Source: Nitrosomonas oligotropha (GTDB lineage Bacteria; Pseudomonadota; Gammaproteobacteria; Burkholderiales; Nitrosomonadaceae). Taken from it: 64,000 nt of DNA. Position numbers and translations under genes: made by a program. Location: positions 1 through 64,000 of the forward strand of contig NZ_QRBZ01000002.1 of the NCBI RefSeq assembly GCF_009833085.1, written 5' to 3'. Shown here in pieces: positions 31,418 to 40,379 of the stretch. Numbering within the stretch: the first letter of the stretch is position 1; every line of letters begins with the position of its first letter. The notes below the pieces were generated by a model, which worked only from the letters and a program-made list of their open reading frames with translations, ran no database searches and was not told the origin of the DNA.

Positions 31418-31711
31418 ATGAAACCTGACGAATTAAAACAGCTACTCGAAGCACAGCTCGAAAAAATACAGACCGCGATGAGTACATCAAGCGTGGTTGA
31501 TGTGAAAAAGAATCTCGAGATTGCAATCGCGAAAGCAAAGACAGAGATTAACGAGCATATCAGCACGTTCGAAGCCGCCAATGCGAAAGCGGACGGCATC
31601 ATCGATCCGCTGCTGGAAAAAGCGCAGAAAAGCCGGTTCACGCCGCTGCTTGTTGCATTCCTGATCCTATCCGCAATGGCTGCCGGTGTTGCTATCGGCA
31701 TCCATTTGTAG
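31418..31711 (+). CDS. Small coiled-coil protein with C-terminal membrane helix
   Basis: The ATG at 31418 has GGAGGAACGC directly upstream. The 97 residues form a long helix (LKQLLEAQLEKIQTAMSTSS and following heptads) and end in a transmembrane segment (FTPLLVAFLILSAMAAGVAI). It lies directly before the holin-like gene, so it may take part in lysis, for example as antiholin or pinholin partner. That role is inferred from position only. Confidence 0.6.
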   Translation: MKPDELKQLLEAQLEKIQTAMSTSSVVDVKKNLEIAIAKAKTEINEHISTFEAANAKADGIIDPLLEKAQKSRFTPLLVAFLILSAMAAGVAIGIHL

Positions 31712-31712
31712 C

Positions 31713-32048
31713 ATGGAAATGAACAACATGCCGATCAAAGACCCGACCACGTGGTCGCTCGCAACGTGGGCGCTTGTCATTATTGTCGGGATGATGGGTG
31801 GAATGGTGCGCTGGCTGCGCAGTGTTAAATACGGCCACCCGAGGGCATTCAACTGGTTCGAGGGCGCAATCGAACTGCTCACCAGTGCGTTTATCAGCGT
31901 ACTGACGGTGCTGGGAGTGACCTCGCTGGGTTTTGACCTGGGCATTGCTGCCGCACTGGGTGGCGTTGCTTCGCATTACGGAATCAGGTCGATTTACCTG
32001 GCGCAGGATGTTATCAAAAAGAAAGTCAGCAGCATAAAAAAACAGTGA
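31713..32048 (+). CDS. Holin-like membrane protein (LydA-like)
   Basis: I start at ATG 31713 (MEMNNMPIKDPTTWS); ATG at 31728 is an alternative. Hydrophobic segments at about residues 16-33 (ATWALVIIVGMMGGMVRW), 52-70 and 73-90 fit a three-helix holin, and the late KKKVSSIKKQ is the usual basic cytoplasmic tail. The pattern 'W...R.....P.....F' resembles the P1 LydA group. It would form membrane holes at the end of infection. No endolysin is seen nearby. Confidence 0.7.
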   Translation: MEMNNMPIKDPTTWSLATWALVIIVGMMGGMVRWLRSVKYGHPRAFNWFEGAIELLTSAFISVLTVLGVTSLGFDLGIAAALGGVASHYGIRSIYLAQDVIKKKVSSIKKQ

Positions 32049-32105
32049 AGAAACACAGCAAATCATAACGGCCATTGCCGCTAGTTAGTTTTTCGTAATA
32101 ACCCA

Positions 32106-32130
32106 AAGCCGCCACGTGCGGCTTTTTTAT
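32106..32130 (+). terminator. Terminator after the holin gene
   Basis: AAGCCGC (32106-32112) and GCGGCTT (32118-32124) form a compact hairpin with loop CACGT, followed by TTTTTATTTTT. Confidence 0.8.
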
Positions 32131-32145
32131 TTTTCGAGGTGAGAG

Positions 32146-32454
32146 ATGGGCGCGAAGACGAAAGGAGAATCCGGCTATCCGCCGGTGACAGCCAGCATCA
32201 CGGCAACAAGCATCGGGCCGGTCACAAGGAGCGGAAAGTATCAAGTCAGCTGCACCGGCAGCGCAATCTACATAAGGCAAAGTACCAGCCAAGCGGACGC
32301 CGAAACAGTAACACCGCCTAGCGGCAGCGTGCGAGGTAGTGAGCTCTTTGGCGGAAATGCTAAAGACTGGTACTTGGATTCTGGAGATTACCTGGGCGTG
32401 ATCACCGCCGCCGGTACATCGGTTGTTAATCTGCACTTTGAGCGGGAGTTCTAA
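32146..32454 (+). CDS. Hypothetical late phage protein, 102 aa
   Basis: It starts MGAKTKGESGYPPVTASITA after a GAGGTGAG ribosome-binding site and is a Ser/Thr/Gly-rich beta protein (SGKYQVSCTGSAIYIRQSTS). Its stop overlaps the next ATG (TAATG at 32452-32456). It is probably a minor virion or tail-associated protein. No known family. Confidence 0.55.
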   Translation: MGAKTKGESGYPPVTASITATSIGPVTRSGKYQVSCTGSAIYIRQSTSQADAETVTPPSGSVRGSELFGGNAKDWYLDSGDYLGVITAAGTSVVNLHFEREF

Positions 32455-33353
32455 TGTCAGGTCAAATCGATGTTTCACGCCTTGGCGCAATCCGCGCCGC
32501 CCTGAACTCAGCTGGCAATATAGCAGGGTTTATTGATAGGGACGGCAATGTCATGAAACAAGCAAGCATCCTGTGGAGCGAGTTTCTGGCACTTACCCCG
32601 GCCATGGTTGCGAATGAGGCTGTGGCTTACGTGCGCGACAAGCAATGCTTATTCGTTTGGAACGCCCTGGCGTCTCGGTGGTTCATAATTGGCGGCCGCC
32701 TGGTTTTTGACGATTTTACACAACCGCCAGCCCCGTCCGCAAAATGGGAGGGGCTTAGATGTCGTGTTAAATCTGGCATCGGCATCGGAGGGGCAGAAAT
32801 TGAAGTGCGCCTGGTTGGATCGGCCTACTTGTGGCGATACACATCAGGAAGGGCACTGCTTGATTCTATCAATGCAGACATATTATTCACTCCTAGCGAT
32901 GGCAACTACACAACAGAGAGCCTGGTTAGGTCGTTTGCTATACCGATCAACAACTTGAAATCGATTATGCAGATCGGTGATTTTTTTGAAATCAGGTCGG
33001 TTGTTGGTCGAGCCGCTACCGCAACAACATTCACGCGATCTTTTAGGTTAGGGACTGCTGGCACGATAGGAGACCAGCTTATTGAAACAGTTAATACATC
33101 GCCGGGGCAACCAACATCCGGCGAATTCAATATTCTGCGCAGAAAAGCCAGCAATAAAGTAATAGTTGCTGGCGCGATATCTGGTAACAAATGGGCTGGC
33201 ACTTCTGGATCAGCTCCCAATCCAGAGGTAACTGTTACCGATTTGGATTCGGCAACAAGTTACCTGCATTTAACGCTAGATCAAAGCGCAAACACAAATG
33301 AGAGCGTTGCTTTAAAAGATTTCCATCTTCATTTAGTTCACGCGGGCGGCTAG
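32454..33353 (+). CDS. Putative late virion protein, 299 aa
   Basis: The N-terminal part carries AYVRDKQCLFVWNALASRWF, a motif found in several tail-fibre-like proteins. From about residue 85 a beta-rich domain follows (LVFDDFTQPPAPSAKWEGLR). It is coupled to the previous gene and followed 8 bases later by the lectin-like gene at 33362. No catalytic residues can be assigned. It may be part of the host-recognition apparatus placed after the lysis genes, as seen in other late operons. Confidence 0.5.
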   Translation: MSGQIDVSRLGAIRAALNSAGNIAGFIDRDGNVMKQASILWSEFLALTPAMVANEAVAYVRDKQCLFVWNALASRWFIIGGRLVFDDFTQPPAPSAKWEGLRCRVKSGIGIGGAEIEVRLVGSAYLWRYTSGRALLDSINADILFTPSDGNYTTESLVRSFAIPINNLKSIMQIGDFFEIRSVVGRAATATTFTRSFRLGTAGTIGDQLIETVNTSPGQPTSGEFNILRRKASNKVIVAGAISGNKWAGTSGSAPNPEVTVTDLDSATSYLHLTLDQSANTNESVALKDFHLHLVHAGG

Positions 33354-33361
33354 GAGAGATC

Positions 33362-34477
33362 ATGTCTACAGATTACAGTTTTTTATTTCCGAAAAAGTTT
33401 TCTCCTAATGCCAATTTGTTGTTCGCAACCAGGGATACAGGGATAACGCTTGGTACGCCTGACCGTTTTTCTGCGGTGGATTGCTGGGTACCATTCACCG
33501 GGACTGATACTCTGACTGGGTTTAGCGTCTCAGATTTGGCGGCGTTGCCTCTAGCTGTTCGTCCGGTGGGCGGAGTATCCAGCAATCCAGGCGGATACGC
33601 AGTCTATGCAATTTGTCACGTCTTCGACCCTTCGGGCAATTTCCCGACTTACGATCAGGCAGGCTTTAACAATAACTTTGATGCTTCGATCGCTCCGCAG
33701 ACTATTGAGGGTTTATCTCTAAACGCACTGAGCACGCGGATAAAAAACACAGGGAATGCCGGATCTTCTGGCGGATTTCAGGCGCAAATATGGCGGCATC
33801 TGTATAGAGATTTGACGCTGGCCACGGGAGATTTGCCAGAGTTATGTTATGAGTTCGTACTCACGTTACCCGACTTGAGCACTCTCACAGACTCGTCAAA
33901 TCGCACAATGACTCTATTCGACATAAAATCAAGGGGCAGCAGCGTCGGTCAAGGCGATCAACGAGATACATTCGGTATATTTAGATCAACCGGCGCATAT
34001 GATGAGTACGGGGCGGCGTCTGGAACAATCGGCTGGTATTGCCAGGGTGATTCGAGAGGTAATACTGAGGTATCCCCGGCAGAGGACTACTTCCGATACA
34101 AAAATTATTCAGTCAGTGTGCCGGTAAACGAACCTTTTAAACTACGAATATATCGCAAAAGGGCTGCGACATTTGCCGATGTTTCTACAGGTCGATTCCG
34201 TGTTGAGATAACAAAAGCTGATGGCTCACATGCGGTTCTTTTCGATTGTACTGAAGGATATGCGGCTGCGTGGAACGCTGCGCACCCAACAATCACGGCA
34301 GGTGTCGTCCAGCCGGCAAGAAACATATCGAAAGGCAAATTCGGCAGATGGGTGCAGGCCATATTCCTGCCTGGTGTTTATTTCGGCGGCAAGGCCAACC
34401 AGGATGTAACGACCAAGACCGCTGCATTTAATTTGTGGGACGGCTATCCGGACGTACTTCCGGATCCAGCTATTTAA
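33362..34477 (+). CDS. Putative tail-associated lectin / polysaccharide lyase-like protein
   Basis: The 371 residues are beta-rich, with stretches such as ELCYEFVLTLPDLSTLTDSS, DYFRYKNYSVSVPVNEPFKL and VYFGGKANQDVTTKTAAFNL. These recall the concanavalin-like jelly roll of heparin-lyase-type proteins (final 'GGKA' strand). It could bind or cut host exopolysaccharide. I see no clear catalytic set, so enzymatic activity is not claimed. A GAGAGATC ribosome-binding site is present. Confidence 0.45.
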   Translation: MSTDYSFLFPKKFSPNANLLFATRDTGITLGTPDRFSAVDCWVPFTGTDTLTGFSVSDLAALPLAVRPVGGVSSNPGGYAVYAICHVFDPSGNFPTYDQAGFNNNFDASIAPQTIEGLSLNALSTRIKNTGNAGSSGGFQAQIWRHLYRDLTLATGDLPELCYEFVLTLPDLSTLTDSSNRTMTLFDIKSRGSSVGQGDQRDTFGIFRSTGAYDEYGAASGTIGWYCQGDSRGNTEVSPAEDYFRYKNYSVSVPVNEPFKLRIYRKRAATFADVSTGRFRVEITKADGSHAVLFDCTEGYAAAWNAAHPTITAGVVQPARNISKGKFGRWVQAIFLPGVYFGGKANQDVTTKTAAFNLWDGYPDVLPDPAI

Positions 34478-34490
34478 CTGAGGAGACAAT

Positions 34491-35051
34491 ATGACCGGAT
34501 ACGCAACACTCATCCGCTATGCCCTTTTGGCAGCCCTAATCATCGTTTGCGCGGGTTTTGTCTGGTGGATGGCATCAACCATCCATGACAACATTTTCGA
34601 CGACGGCCGCGCAGCTGAGCGTGCGGAATGGCAGGAAAAAGAAATAAAACGCACTGAAGACCTTGCCAAAGCCATTGCCGATGCGACCCAGGCTTTGGCC
34701 AAAGAACGTGAAACACAAGTCAACGGATTAACAGGAGCATTAAGTGATGAAATTAAAGCGCGCGAAAAACTTAATAACGATATGGCTACTATCAACCGCA
34801 CTAATCGCGGGCTGTGGATCGACGCCAAAAACTGCCGAAACCGAACCGCAGAAACCGCCGGAAAAACTGAAAGTGCCAGCGTCGGTGCTAGCGGAACCGA
34901 TAGAATCAGACTTCCCGGGGAGATTGAACAGAATCTTCGAGACTACTCAGTAGATGCGCAGAAGGTTGTAATACAGTACAACACATGCCGGGAAATTCTG
35001 GCTCCGTTGGTTGAGATTGTGACAGATCAGGTAGTTGTTCCAGGATCATAG
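34491..35051 (+). CDS. Rz-like inner-membrane spanin
   Basis: The 186-aa protein has an N-terminal membrane anchor (about residues 8-28, ALLAALIIVCAGFVWWMAST) and a long periplasmic coiled coil rich in Lys, Glu and Ala (about 40-95), as in lambda Rz. A lipoprotein gene nested in another frame (34744-34953) is the expected Rz1 partner. Together they fuse inner and outer membrane in the last step of lysis. Ribosome-binding site GAGGAG lies before the ATG. It is the last phage gene before the terminators at 35070. Confidence 0.85.
   Translation: MTGYATLIRYALLAALIIVCAGFVWWMASTIHDNIFDDGRAAERAEWQEKEIKRTEDLAKAIADATQALAKERETQVNGLTGALSDEIKAREKLNNDMATINRTNRGLWIDAKNCRNRTAETAGKTESASVGASGTDRIRLPGEIEQNLRDYSVDAQKVVIQYNTCREILAPLVEIVTDQVVVPGS
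34744..34953 (+). CDS. Rz1-like outer-membrane spanin lipoprotein, nested in Rz
   Basis: This 69-aa frame lies entirely inside the Rz gene in the +1 frame. It has a signal peptide with lipobox LIAGC (Cys at about residue 24) and a Pro/Glu/Lys-rich mature part (EPQKPPEKLKVPASV), the classical Rz1 design. AGGAG lies about 7 bases before GTG 34744 (ATG 34747 follows directly). Overlapping Rz/Rz1 pairs are known in lambda and many siphoviruses. Confidence 0.85.
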   Translation: MMKLKRAKNLITIWLLSTALIAGCGSTPKTAETEPQKPPEKLKVPASVLAEPIESDFPGRLNRIFETTQ

Positions 35052-35069
35052 TGGATTTTATCGGAACTT

Positions 35070-35142
35070 AAAAAACAGAACGGGAGCCAAAGCCATAATT
35101 TCTCTCGTTCTGATCAAAAAAACGAGGGCCAGAGCCCCCGTT
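35070..35142 (-). terminator. Two tandem terminators for the minus strand
   Basis: On the minus strand the first hairpin (arms at 35121-35130 and 35133-35142, GGGCC/GCCCC type) ends in a T run from 35120-35115. The second (CAGAACG...CGTTCTG arms, 35076-35112) ends in T6 at 35075-35070. Both share the CAGAACGGG arm with the terminator at 942-969. They face the end of the PEP-CTERM gene at 35166 and the phage late operon. Confidence 0.65.
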
Positions 35143-35165
35143 CTTGAAAAAATATAAGCGTGAAA

Positions 35166-36056
35166 TTACACAGAACTCTCTTTTCTGCGGCGTGCTGAAA
35201 ACCCTAGTAATCCCAAGCCTACCAGTAGCATGGCATAAGTTTCAGGTTCAGGGACGGCCATGATGTATTCATAACCTATTGTCGCGGATTGGCCGGCCGC
35301 AATAGTGTGGAGATCGTAGCCTATATTAATCGAGCTATCCGCAAATCCATAAGCACCGACTGCTTGCGCCGCAGCCAGCATTACACCTGGGAGAACAGGA
35401 GCACAGCAGCTCGCCGGATCAACGTAAGGCCGCATATCGAAAGCTCCGGCACTAGTGGTATTGGCCAGCGTGACCATAAAGCCATCCGCCGTTGCTGCCG
35501 AAACGGAAGAATCGGTAGTGCCTGTCGCGTTGATGTAATTGAATGTGCCATTGCCAAGGCCGACTGCTCTGCCTTGATCCGGGTCAAAACCAACGCCCCA
35601 GTGCACATCTTTGGCATCGACGCCGGTATTGTTCGTCAATTGTACTTTAACGGCAACATGGCCGGGTGCTGGGATACTGACCGTTTCTACGAAACCCCAG
35701 CCACCACCTCCGCCGCCGAGGTTCGTGGTAACCGATACCTGACCGCCGCCAAAAGGTCCAAAAGTTATTGAAGTCAGCGGATTGCTCAGCGCTACTTCAT
35801 CGGCTGTCGCCACAACTCCACCGTTGGCTTCAAGTGTGTAGTTGGATGCCTGAATATCCCAATTGACATATTCCCTCCCCATAAAGCTTAAACCGATACC
35901 GCCAGGCTGGAAATAACCAGCATCTGCGATCGTGGCAGAGGTACCAGCACCATCGGTAATGAAAACCGGTGCAGCCTGCACCGAGGTAATAGCAGCTCCA
36001 CATAAGGTAATAGCAAAGACTTGTGCAATACAGTTCTTTTTCAATTCGAATTTCAT
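35166..36056 (-). CDS. PEP-CTERM sorting domain protein
   Basis: This 296-aa exported protein has a signal peptide ending near SVQAAP (about residue 28) and a C-terminal sorting signal VPEPETYAMLLVGLGLLGF with a basic tail (SARRRKESSV). The central domain is Gly/Ala/Thr-rich and beta-like, with NLGGGGGGWGFVETVSIPAP and HWGVGFDPDQG as notable stretches. No enzyme motif is seen; surface or matrix attachment is likely. AATGGAGCAG gives the ribosome-binding site before ATG 36056. The upstream element at 36138-36164 is shared with the gene at 1000-1584. Confidence 0.88.
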   Translation of the reverse strand: MKFELKKNCIAQVFAITLCGAAITSVQAAPVFITDGAGTSATIADAGYFQPGGIGLSFMGREYVNWDIQASNYTLEANGGVVATADEVALSNPLTSITFGPFGGGQVSVTTNLGGGGGGWGFVETVSIPAPGHVAVKVQLTNNTGVDAKDVHWGVGFDPDQGRAVGLGNGTFNYINATGTTDSSVSAATADGFMVTLANTTSAGAFDMRPYVDPASCCAPVLPGVMLAAAQAVGAYGFADSSINIGYDLHTIAAGQSATIGYEYIMAVPEPETYAMLLVGLGLLGFSARRRKESSV

Positions 36057-36137
36057 ATTCGCTGCTCCATTAAGGTTTTTGAAACAAAATAATTCATTAC
36101 CAAACTACGGATTCATTCTGGCGGTTAAACTCTTTAA

Positions 36138-36164
36138 TAGATATAAGCGAAATGCTTATTTTTA
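36138..36164 (-). promoter_or_regulatory. Second copy of the PEP-CTERM upstream element
   Basis: TAGATATAAG, CGAA, ATGCTTATTTTTAA: identical to 1698-1724 except for the four central bases. On the coding strand it reads ATAAGC-ATTTC-GCTTAT, a perfect 6-base inverted repeat, 82-108 bases before the start codon. The interval from here to the tRNA genes has no other visible gene. Confidence 0.5.
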
Positions 36165-36351
36165 AAAATAAATTTTCCTGTACTGATGTAGGATTAGTGG
36201 GATTCGAAAGCTTAAATTTAAATCCCAATAGTAGTAGGTTGGGTAGAGGGAATAAGTCTTTGTAGGGGGTGCGTATTAAATTGCCATCTTACAAAAATCG
36301 GCATTTATCTTACAAAGTTTGCTTTATGCTTTGACTAAGTTATTGATTGCT

Positions 36352-36428
36352 TGGGGTGGCTGATGGGACTCGAACCCACGACAACCGGAATCACAATCCG
36401 GGACTCTACCAACTGAGCTACAGCCACC
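36352..36428 (-). tRNA. tRNA-His (GTG)
   Basis: The cloverleaf fits, with anticodon loop TTGTGAT, an extra 5' G at 36428 as typical of tRNA-His, TTCGAGT in the T loop, and encoded CCA at the 3' end (36354-36352). Confidence 0.95.
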
Positions 36429-36510
36429 ATATGAAGAAAAGTGATACGGTCTTGCACACAAAAACCGAGTTGAACAATTCAGTCCATCCATGAGGAAGAT
36501 ATAATATTTG

Positions 36511-36587
36511 TGGCGTGCCCGACAGGAATCGAACCTGTAACCCCCAGCTTAGAAGGCTGGTGCTCTATCCGATTGAGCTACGGGCAC
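36511..36587 (-). tRNA. tRNA-Arg (TCT)
   Basis: The acceptor stem GTGCCCG/CGGGCAC, anticodon loop CTTCTAA (anticodon TCT), T loop GTTCGATTC and encoded CCA are all visible. Confidence 0.95.
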
Positions 36588-36621
36588 TAAATCGGGCTGC
36601 TCTAAATATTAGGGCTGAAAT

Positions 36622-36698
36622 TGGTCGGGGTGGAGAGATTTGAACTCCCGACATCCTGGTCCCAAACCAGGCGCGCTACCAGGCTACGCTACACCCCG
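36622..36698 (-). tRNA. tRNA-Pro (TGG)
   Basis: Acceptor stem CGGGGTG/CACCCCG, anticodon loop TTTGGGA (anticodon TGG), T loop GTTCAAATC and encoded CCA are visible. It is the third gene of the tRNA cluster on this strand. Confidence 0.95.
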
Positions 36699-36972
36699 GA
36701 AAAGGCGACACTATACCTTCTTAGCTGTGAAACGTCAATTTCTTCGTGCTTCAAGTTGAGAATTTTGCTAATTTTGTTCAGGCACGATTAAAAACCAGAA
36801 ATGTTTACAATTTGCATGCGTAATGTCACAAATTGAATTTATATTGATGTGCTATCGTAGAATTCAATCGATGACAAACACCAACTATGGATAAATAACT
36901 TGTTATCGAACATGTTTTCTGATAATACTATGCGATTTTTGTACGCTACCGGAATTAAGAGGAGCCTGAAAG

Positions 36973-37398
36973 ATGCCAAAAGAGCTGCAAAGTAAACAAG
37001 TGACTCCCTATGAACCCAAAGCAGGTGAAGAATATATGGGGCCTGATCAGCTGACGCATTTTCGTAAGATACTGGAAGATATGAAAGTGGAGTTAGGCCA
37101 GGATATTGATCGCGCCGTTCATACCATGCAGGATGAAGCGACGGTTTTTGCCGACCCTAATGACCGCGCCAGTCAGGAGTCTGATATGACGCTCGAATTA
37201 CGTAACCGTGACCGGGAGCGCAAGCTGATCAAGAAGATTGATGAGATTATCGGCAAGATTGATTCCGGTGATTATGGCTACTGCGAGAGTTGCGGTGTGG
37301 AAATTGGATTGAAACGATTAGAGGCGCGGCCAACGGCGACACTCTGCATCGATTGCAAGACATTGGATGAAATGCGCGAGAGGCAAATAGCTAAATAG
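36973..37398 (+). CDS. dksA: RNA polymerase-binding transcription factor DksA
   Basis: This 141-aa secondary-channel factor works with ppGpp to adjust transcription during starvation. A coiled coil has the acidic tip DPNDRASQESD (about residues 60-70). The C-terminal zinc finger is YCESCGVEIGLKRLEA followed by CIDC. AGAGGAGCC gives a good ribosome-binding site. The gene is convergent with pnp, and a shared bidirectional terminator lies between them. About 270 bases separate it from the tRNA cluster and likely hold its promoter. Confidence 0.95.
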   Translation: MPKELQSKQVTPYEPKAGEEYMGPDQLTHFRKILEDMKVELGQDIDRAVHTMQDEATVFADPNDRASQESDMTLELRNRDRERKLIKKIDEIIGKIDSGDYGYCESCGVEIGLKRLEARPTATLCIDCKTLDEMRERQIAK

Positions 37399-37442
37399 TT
37401 TTGAACGGAGTGATCTGAACGGCTTTGTGGCTGGTAAAAATG

Positions 37443-37474
37443 AAAAGCCCTGCTTATGAGGCAGGGCTTTTGTT
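37443..37474. terminator. Bidirectional terminator between dksA and pnp
   Basis: AAAAGCCCTGC (37443-37453) pairs with GCAGGGCTTTT (37461-37471), flanked by A and T runs, so it serves both convergent genes. Confidence 0.85.
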
Positions 37475-37501
37475 TAAATTAACGCGTAAGCCTGAGACGA
37501 T

Positions 37502-39622
37502 TTAAGACTCTTCCGTAGTAGGGGCCGCATTATCTTCATCGGCAGATACTGCTTTCATGCTGAGGCGCAATCTGCCCTTGTCATCCGCTTCAAGCACCTT
37601 GACACGAACCTGCTGGCCCTCATTCAGGTGATCGGAAACGTTGTTGACGCGCTCATTGGCGATTTGCGAAATATGCAACAAGCCGTCTTTTCCGGGAAGA
37701 ACGCTAACAATAGCACCAAAATCGAGTAATTTTAGGACTACACCGTCATAAATTTTACCCACCTCGACTTCCGCAGTGATGTCTTCAATGCGTTTCTTGG
37801 CCAGTTCGCCGCCTTCCGCATTAACACAAGCGATCGTGACTTGACCGTCATCAGTGATATCAATGGTGGTGCCGGTTTCTTCTGTGAGCGTGCGTATTAC
37901 AGCGCCGCCTTTACCGATAACATCGCGAATTTTTTCCGGATTGATTTTTAGTTTGATGATGCGCGGTGCATGCACTGAAATATCTTCCCGGGTCGATGGC
38001 AGCGCTTGTTTCATGATCTGCAGAATGTGTATCCGCCCTTCATGAGCCTGTATCAATGCCGCATGCATGATTTCTTTGGTGATACCTTGAATTTTGATAT
38101 CCATTTGCAGGGCAGTAATGCCTTGCTCGGTACCCGCTACCTTGAAATCCATATCGCCGAGGTGATCTTCATCGCCAAGAATATCCGTCAGTACAGCAAA
38201 ACGGTTGCCATCCTTAATCAAACCCATGGCGATCCCCGCGACATGCGCTTTCAATGGAACACCTGCGTCCATCAATGCGAGGCAGCCGCCGCAGACCGAT
38301 GCCATTGAACTTGAGCCATTGGATTCGGTAATTTCGGATACCACGCGCAGTGAATAACCGAATTCTTCGGGAGTCGGTAGTACGGCGGCAATAGCGCGTT
38401 TGGCAAGCCGTCCGTGACCGATTTCACGGCGTTTTGGAGTGCCGACACGGCCGATTTCTCCGGTTGCATAGGGCGGCATATTGTAATGCAGCATGAACCG
38501 GTCGTTATAATCGCCTTGCAGCGAATCTATTTTTTGTTCATCGCGCGCGGTGCCTAAAGTTGCAACCGCCAGTGCCTGTGTTTCTCCACGGGTAAATAAC
38601 GCTGAGCCATGCGCGCGCGGCAGCACACCGTTACGAATTGTAATGGGCCGGACAGTCCGCGTGCCGCGGCCATCGATCCGAGGTTCACCATCCAGGATTT
38701 GGTTGCGCACAATTTTCGATTCTAGTGCAAAAAAAGCTTCCTTGAATGACTGAAGATCGGGACCACCCTCGGTATCAACACCGATTTCGGCGGAGATGCG
38801 TTGACTGATGACTTCAATCGCTTCGCTGCGTGCTTGTTTTTGTTTAATTTTGTATGCTTGCCGCAAATCAGCTTCCGCCAAGCCGTTAATCTTTTCTTCA
38901 AAAGTGACATCTTTTGCCGGTGGTGTCCAATCCCAAGCGGTAACACCCGCTTCATCGGCAAACTCGTTTATCGCATTAATAACGACCTGCATTTGCTCAT
39001 GACCAAACGTCACGGCTCCTAGCATCACTTCTTCCGAGAGTTCCAGCGCTTCCGATTCAACCATCAAAACAGCGTTCTGTGTACCTGCAACAACCAGATT
39101 CAATTGCGTGTCTTTCAGTTCGGAAGTGGTTGGATTTAAAACGTATTCATTGTTGATATAACCGACCCGGGCTGCGCCAAGCGGGCCATCGAATGGAATG
39201 CCGGAAAGAATTAATGCAGCGGAGGTGCCAATAATCGAAGGTATATCCGGGTCCACTTCATTGTCGGCCGACATTACCGTGGCTACTATTTGCACTTCGT
39301 TATAGAATCCTTCGGGGAAGAGCGGTCGAATAGGGCGATCGATCAATCGGGAGGTTAATGTTTCCTTTTCTGATGGACGACCCTCTCGTTTAAAGAAACT
39401 GCCGGGTATTCTGCCTGCTGCGTAAGATCTTTCCTGATAATCCACTGTCAGTGGAAAGAAATCCTGTCCTGGTTTTATATTTTTTGCGCCAACTACAGTG
39501 ACAAGTACTACTGTATCGTCCATTGTAACCATTACGGCGCCATGTGACTGTCTTGCTATTTCACCTGTTTCCAGTGTGAGTTGATGGCGTCCATAGGTGA
39601 TACTCTTCTTAATAGGTTTCAA
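37502..39622 (-). CDS. pnp: Polyribonucleotide nucleotidyltransferase (PNPase)
   Basis: This 706-aa 3'-5' phosphorolytic exoribonuclease is a core enzyme of RNA decay. Two RNase PH domains are visible: the first with [20 protein letters not shown], the second with [20 protein letters not shown] and ALIKDGNR. The C-terminal KH domain has [20 protein letters not shown], and the S1 domain has [20 protein letters not shown]. Length is normal. It lies 126 bases downstream of rpsO in the same direction, the usual rpsO-pnp operon in which PNPase represses its own mRNA. Confidence 0.97.
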   Translation of the reverse strand: MKPIKKSITYGRHQLTLETGEIARQSHGAVMVTMDDTVVLVTVVGAKNIKPGQDFFPLTVDYQERSYAAGRIPGSFFKREGRPSEKETLTSRLIDRPIRPLFPEGFYNEVQIVATVMSADNEVDPDIPSIIGTSAALILSGIPFDGPLGAARVGYINNEYVLNPTTSELKDTQLNLVVAGTQNAVLMVESEALELSEEVMLGAVTFGHEQMQVVINAINEFADEAGVTAWDWTPPAKDVTFEEKINGLAEADLRQAYKIKQKQARSEAIEVISQRISAEIGVDTEGGPDLQSFKEAFFALESKIVRNQILDGEPRIDGRGTRTVRPITIRNGVLPRAHGSALFTRGETQALAVATLGTARDEQKIDSLQGDYNDRFMLHYNMPPYATGEIGRVGTPKRREIGHGRLAKRAIAAVLPTPEEFGYSLRVVSEITESNGSSSMASVCGGCLALMDAGVPLKAHVAGIAMGLIKDGNRFAVLTDILGDEDHLGDMDFKVAGTEQGITALQMDIKIQGITKEIMHAALIQAHEGRIHILQIMKQALPSTREDISVHAPRIIKLKINPEKIRDVIGKGGAVIRTLTEETGTTIDITDDGQVTIACVNAEGGELAKKRIEDITAEVEVGKIYDGVVLKLLDFGAIVSVLPGKDGLLHISQIANERVNNVSDHLNEGQQVRVKVLEADDKGRLRLSMKAVSADEDNAAPTTEES

Positions 39623-39748
39623 TTAACAATCCCTTTTTCCTATTTGATGAATCTTTCCGAATTTTGATTTGCCTGCAGACAAGAACATTGATTGCATGAC
39701 AGAAAAATGGCCTGCTCGATTGGCCCTAGCCAAGCCTGAGAAGACCAT

Positions 39749-40018
39749 TTATTTACGTAAACCAAGGCGTTCAATCAGTGTTTGGTAACTATCAGCATTG
39801 CGGTTTTTTAGATAATCAAGCAGTTTGCGGCGGCGCCCAACCATGCGTAACAGACCGCGGCGGGAATGATGATCCTTGACATGCGTTTTGAAATGACCGA
39901 TTAAGTCATTGATTCTAGTTGTTAAGAGCGCAACTTGGACTTCAGGAGAGCCAGTATCCCCTTCGGCTCTTTGATAGTCGCGCACTACCTGTGCTTTTTG
40001 GTCGATCGTGACTGACAT
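39749..40018 (-). CDS. rpsO: 30S ribosomal protein S15
   Basis: This 89-aa S15 protein shows the typical blocks [40 protein letters not shown] and [20 protein letters not shown]. It binds 16S rRNA early in assembly of the 30S platform. CCGGAGAAT gives the ribosome-binding site. It is the first gene of the rpsO-pnp unit. Confidence 0.97.
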   Translation of the reverse strand: MSVTIDQKAQVVRDYQRAEGDTGSPEVQVALLTTRINDLIGHFKTHVKDHHSRRGLLRMVGRRRKLLDYLKNRNADSYQTLIERLGLRK

Positions 40019-40379
40019 AAAATTCTCCGGTTATTAAACTACCCTTGGGTATAAAGAGCCGGAATTTTACTCTTTAATATCGTTCTTGTCCAAACCAGAA
40101 CAAGCTATGAAACTAAATCGAACCGGTAACAGAGGCCTTAAAGCGCATTGCCGCTTAAAAGCTGAATTTTGGGGAAGTGTGATTCCGGACAAACCGGAAC
40201 GGACACTGGCAGAAATTGGCGAAAGAAGAAACTGTGTGATCTAGGGAAAACAAAAGAATTGATATCGTGAATTGGGATTCTTTTATCAATTCTGTTTGCT
40301 ATCCCTAGGGGCTGATTAAGATCGTTTGCGTAGCACAGTGCGTATTTAGCAATGCTAAAAAGATTTTAATTGTGGAATC
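40019..40379. other. Intergenic region upstream of rpsO
   Basis: These 361 bases hold the rpsO leader and promoter region. A 45-codon plus-strand frame (40107-40244, starting MKLNRTGNRGLKAH) has no ribosome-binding site and no recognisable domain; I do not call it as a gene. Nothing else is evident. Confidence 0.4.

Noticed and set aside
40107-40244. 45-codon frame resembling a transposase scrap
   Set aside because: No ribosome-binding site, no inverted repeats and no convincing similarity to any insertion-sequence protein.
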